A DNA stretch of 64,000 bases from an uncultured Corynebacterium sp. (GTDB lineage Bacteria; Actinomycetota; Actinomycetes; Mycobacteriales; Mycobacteriaceae): positions 124,001 through 188,000 of the forward strand of contig CALUCD010000001.1 of NCBI GenBank assembly GCA_943914465.1. The letters run 5' to 3'. A program made the position numbers and the translations under genes. Below, one piece after another: positions 61,184 to 64,000 of this stretch. Under the pieces are notes generated by a model. The model was not told the DNA's origin. It searched no databases and worked only from the letters and a program-made list of their open reading frames with translations. The number at the start of each line of letters is the position of its first letter. Within the stretch, counting starts at the first letter, position 1.

Positions 61184-61654
61184 GTGGCTAACCACGCGAA
61201 TACCAGGGAACCACAGGTGTACAACGGCGTGTCAGAGGCAGACGTACCGTCCGCTCGTTTCGGTTGGAGCGATGTCGGCCGCAGAGCAGTGCAGATCGCC
61301 GGGTGGATCTCCGTACTGACCCTGATCGGTTTCAACTTCGGCAATCACCAAGGCAACGTTGAGACCATCTGGTTGATCACACTCGCAGTCCTTATTGCGC
61401 TTGGCCTGCTGATTCACGCAACTCAGCCGAAGCTGAGCCAGGTTCGTACCGTGACTGCGCACAACCAGCCAGTCGGCCACCAAGAGCCAGACTGGGCGTA
61501 CGACCAAAAGACCCTCTCAGGCGTATACGAGGATCTGGATGAGCGGCAACTGCGCGCCTTGAACATCGACCCATCACGCATCGCGCACATTCGCGGCGGT
61601 CGCCACCACCAGGTCGAATCACACGACCACCTGGCCGTGGGTTACAACAACTAA
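61184..61654 (+). CDS. DUF2631 family membrane protein
   Basis: 156 residues from a GTG at 61184, with AAGGAGAAG ahead. Two membrane helices (about 36-55 and 65-85) separated by a short loop, then a hydrophilic C-terminus ending in a His-rich segment (GGRHHQVESHDH). An actinobacterial family found beside dxr; function unknown. It converges with rlmN across 17 bases. Confidence 0.82.
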   Translation: MANHANTREPQVYNGVSEADVPSARFGWSDVGRRAVQIAGWISVLTLIGFNFGNHQGNVETIWLITLAVLIALGLLIHATQPKLSQVRTVTAHNQPVGHQEPDWAYDQKTLSGVYEDLDERQLRALNIDPSRIAHIRGGRHHQVESHDHLAVGYNN

Positions 61655-61671
61655 CCTGCTTTTGCCGGGTC

Positions 61672-62775
61672 TCACCCCGTCTTTTCATCGGCTGCGAGCT
61701 GACCGCACGCAGCCGCTATTTCTTGCCCCTTGGTGTCACGCACGGTGCACGGCACGCCCTGCGCAGCCACGCGGCGGACAAACTCGTCCTGGCGCTGACG
61801 CGACGACGCGTCCCACTTAGAACCAGGCGTGGGGTTCAGCGGGATGAGGTTAACGTGCACTTTTGAGCCGAGCGCACGGTGGAGCTTCGCTCCCAGCATG
61901 TCGGCCCGAAAATCCTGATCATTGATGTCGCGAATGAGCGCATACTCAATGGAGACTCTTCTGCCAGTGGTGTCAGCGTAGTAGCGTGCCGCGTCGAGTA
62001 CCTCCTCCACCGGGTACCTGTTATTCATTGGCACAAGCTCGTCACGCAACTCGTCATCCGGCGCGTGCAGTGAAACGGCGAGCGTGCACGACAGGTCTTC
62101 ATCTGCGAAGGTGCGAATTTGCGGCGCCAACCCAACAGTTGACACTGTCACGTTTCGCTGCGAAATGCCAAAACCATCCGGCGACGGCTGGGTGATCTGG
62201 CGGACTGCAGACATGACCCGACGGTAGTTGGCCAGCGGCTCCCCCATGCCCATGAAGACAATGTTGGAAAGCCGCAAGCCCTCCCCGTGCATCATGGCTG
62301 CAGCTTCACGCACCTGATCAACAATCTCTGCAGTGGACAAGTTTCGGTCCAAACCACCCTGACCAGTAGCACAAAACGGGCACGCCATCCCACAACCTGC
62401 TTGCGAGGAAATGCACAAGGTGGCGCGATCGGGGTAGCGCATGAGCACGGATTCGAGCAGAATGCCGTCATGCAACCGCCACAGGGTTTTCGTTGTGTCA
62501 CCCTCGTCGGTTTCAACCGTGCGAATCGGCGTCAACAAGGGCGGAAACAGCTCCGACTTCACCAGTTCGCGTTGCTGCTGCGGCAAATCCGTCATGGTTA
62601 ACGGGTCGGCTTCAAATTTCCCGTAGTAATGACGTGCCAACTGGTCTGCGCGAAACTTGGGCAGCCCCAAGCTCGTGATCGCTTGAACGCGCTCTTCGTG
62701 CGAAAAGTCAGCGAAATGTCGCGGCGGCATCCCGCGTTTCGGGGCAAGCAGGTTGATGGTGGGAGTGTCGCTCAT
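61672..62775 (-). CDS. rlmN: Dual-specificity 23S rRNA/tRNA methyltransferase RlmN
   Basis: 367 residues from the ATG at 62775; an ATG four codons earlier is possible. Radical SAM motif CGMACPFC (about 125-132) binds the [4Fe-4S] cluster, MGMGEPLANY (about 175) contacts SAM, and the C-terminal Cys near residue 345 (GVPCTVRDTKG) is the methyl-transfer cysteine. It makes m2A2503 in 23S rRNA and m2A37 in some tRNAs. Confidence 0.95.
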   Translation of the reverse strand: MSDTPTINLLAPKRGMPPRHFADFSHEERVQAITSLGLPKFRADQLARHYYGKFEADPLTMTDLPQQQRELVKSELFPPLLTPIRTVETDEGDTTKTLWRLHDGILLESVLMRYPDRATLCISSQAGCGMACPFCATGQGGLDRNLSTAEIVDQVREAAAMMHGEGLRLSNIVFMGMGEPLANYRRVMSAVRQITQPSPDGFGISQRNVTVSTVGLAPQIRTFADEDLSCTLAVSLHAPDDELRDELVPMNNRYPVEEVLDAARYYADTTGRRVSIEYALIRDINDQDFRADMLGAKLHRALGSKVHVNLIPLNPTPGSKWDASSRQRQDEFVRRVAAQGVPCTVRDTKGQEIAAACGQLAADEKTG

Positions 62776-62835
62776 AATGCCGCCCATTGTTCCACGCCGC
62801 AGCGTGACCTGGCCAATCTCACACGCACGCAGCGA

Positions 62836-63801
62836 CTAGAGCGGGTTCATGACCGCTGCGGCGTTGAGCAGGACGTATGTCGCGCACGCAGCAGGAAGCA
62901 TCCCGTCAAGGCGGTCCATGATTCCACCGTGGCCAGGCAATAGAGCCGACATATCCTTAATGCCTAGCTCGCGTTTGAATTGGCTTTCCACCAAGTCGCC
63001 CATCGTCGCACAGACCACGAGTGCGCCGCCGAGGATAATTCCCATCCACCACGGGCCGTGAATCAACGACGTCACCACAGCCACGCCCGTGGCGACGCCG
63101 AACACCATTGAGCCAGCGAACCCCTCCCAGCTCTTATTTGGGCTGACAGCTGGGGCCATCGGGTGGGAACCGAACATCACACCGGCGACGTAGCCGCCAA
63201 CATCACTGGCCACGACACACAGCATGAACGAGATGATGAACGCCGAGCCGTGCACACCGCCCTCGTCGATCAAGGAGATCATCGCGGCGAATGAGCCGAA
63301 TAGCGGAATCCACGCCAGCACAAAGACCCCGACCGCTGTGTCGCGCAGGTAATGCTCAGGCGTCGATGTGCGCCCGCGATGGAAAAGACGCCAGAACATC
63401 AGAAACAGCACCGATATGGCAAGTGCGGCGACCAGGCCCGCCGTGCTATAGAGCGCTGATGCCCACACCATGATCTGGCCCAGCAAAATGAGCAGTGTGC
63501 GCGGTTGCTGGTAGCCAGCTTCGCGCAACCGGGTGAGCACCTCCCACATCGCCAGCGCGACTGCGAGCGCAACCAGTGGGTACCACGCTGCGGGGCCGAC
63601 GTACACAGCGCCAATCACGAGTGCACCCAGCACAATGCCGGTGATAATTGCGGCGGGTAAGTCCCGGCCTGCCTTGTTCTTCGGCTTCGGAGCTTTAATT
63701 TTCCGCCCCTGCTGCCAGACTGATATTCCGCGGCCGAAACGGCGGCGTGTGGTGCCTTCCGTGTCTTCGCCGGCAGGGATATCAGTGTGGGGTTGAGTCA
63801 C
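62836..63801 (-). CDS. cdsA: Phosphatidate cytidylyltransferase
   Basis: 321 residues from a GTG at 63801. A charged 45-residue N-terminus precedes eight or nine membrane helices; the CdsA signature is seen in SPNKSWEGFAGS (about 205) and GHGGIMDRLDGMLPA (about 292) with the metal-binding aspartates. It makes CDP-diacylglycerol, the substrate of PgsA encoded at 9685-10269. frr lies 72 bases upstream. Confidence 0.94.
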   Translation of the reverse strand: MTQPHTDIPAGEDTEGTTRRRFGRGISVWQQGRKIKAPKPKNKAGRDLPAAIITGIVLGALVIGAVYVGPAAWYPLVALAVALAMWEVLTRLREAGYQQPRTLLILLGQIMVWASALYSTAGLVAALAISVLFLMFWRLFHRGRTSTPEHYLRDTAVGVFVLAWIPLFGSFAAMISLIDEGGVHGSAFIISFMLCVVASDVGGYVAGVMFGSHPMAPAVSPNKSWEGFAGSMVFGVATGVAVVTSLIHGPWWMGIILGGALVVCATMGDLVESQFKRELGIKDMSALLPGHGGIMDRLDGMLPAACATYVLLNAAAVMNPL

Positions 63802-63873
63802 GCTCGGGGCTTTCGTGTCAGACGGCGTGTGGCGCCGTCGCTGGGAGGAAGGAATGCGGCAACGATGAGGTGG

Positions 63874-64000
63874 TTACACCTCCATCAATTCGCCTTCCTT
63901 CTTCTGCACAATATCGTCGATTTGCGCGATGTAGTTCTGCGTGGTTTTATCCAACGCCTTCTCAGCGGTCTGAACCTCATCCTCGCCGGCGTCACCGTCT
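63874..64000 (-). CDS. frr: Ribosome recycling factor, 3' end
   Basis: The last 41 codons and stop of a frame open to the window edge, reading DGDAGEDEVQTAEKALDKTT then QNYIAQIDDIVQKKEGELMEV, which is the helix III end of RRF. The GTG-TAA end is typical. It splits post-termination ribosomes together with EF-G. frr-cdsA-rlmN is the conserved order. Confidence 0.93.
   Translation of the reverse strand, partial: DGDAGEDEVQTAEKALDKTTQNYIAQIDDIVQKKEGELMEV

Noticed and set aside
1..64000. CRISPR arrays, IS elements, prophage, restriction or toxin-antitoxin modules
   Set aside because: No repeat-spacer series, transposase, integrase or nuclease/methylase pairs were seen; the window is conserved core chromosome.

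Overview
The window is about 60% G+C chromosomal DNA from a mycolic-acid actinobacterium, almost certainly a Corynebacterium. Evidence: mycothione reductase next to malate:quinone oxidoreductase, a dapB-thyX-dapA-rnj cluster, chrSA beside a heme-exporter-like ABC pair, ClgR/PspA next to pgsA, and a gene order (recA ... ftsK ... gpsI-rpsO ... truB ... infB-nusA-rimP ... proS ... mqo-mtr ... mapB-pbp ... ispG-rip1-dxr ... rlmN-cdsA-frr) shared with Corynebacterium and Mycobacterium genomes. No species is claimed. No tRNA or rRNA gene, CRISPR array, IS element or prophage is visible. The genome is dense: no gene-free stretch exceeds about 270 bases.

Layout. 1-2343: end of a glutamate ABC transporter (gluB 3' end, gluC, gluD). 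2340-5724 (minus): DUF3046 gene, recA, recX and a translationally coupled bioF. 5801-7726: the biotin ECF transporter bioY-bioM-bioN behind a probable BioQ operator. 7741-10269 (minus): pgsA-cinA-clgR-pspA, with a SigH-type promoter in front of clgR. 10316-11785: a YciI protein and a TerC-family membrane protein under a yybP-ykoY (manganese-type) riboswitch. 11998-20767 (minus): ftsK, a TIGR03085 protein, RNase J, dapA, thyX, dapB. 20834-28952: an AMIN-like lipoprotein, PNPase, rpsO, nucleoside hydrolase, ribF, truB, pptT and a phosphoesterase. 28976-36983 (minus): the translation/transcription cluster rimP-nusA-ylxR-infB-rbfA-DHH phosphoesterase-MATE exporter. 37015-43350: a lipoprotein, proS, yaaA, an AAA ATPase with operator-like repeats, an SdpI-like membrane protein and a sirtuin. 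43347-46813: heme-type two-component system chrSA divergent from hrtB-hrtA. 46828-54508: an RsmC/RlmG-like methyltransferase, selO, mqo, a hydrolase, mtr, and a tandem pair of unrecognised secreted proteins. 54588-64000 (minus except one gene): mapB, a penicillin-binding lipoprotein, ispG, rip1, dxr, DUF2631 (+), rlmN, cdsA and the 3' end of frr.

Most of the window is housekeeping. The parts most worth a second look are regulatory or accessory: the riboswitch whose switching hairpin hides the terC ribosome binding site; the four-copy TTTATCAA repeat before the orphan ATPase; the paired small membrane-anchored secreted proteins after mtr; the coupling of bioF to recA-recX; and a very regular pattern in which a TANNNT element lies exactly 6-7 bases before the start codon of about 18 genes. 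That pattern implies leaderless transcripts, several of them arranged as divergent promoters in intergenic spaces of only 23-76 bases.
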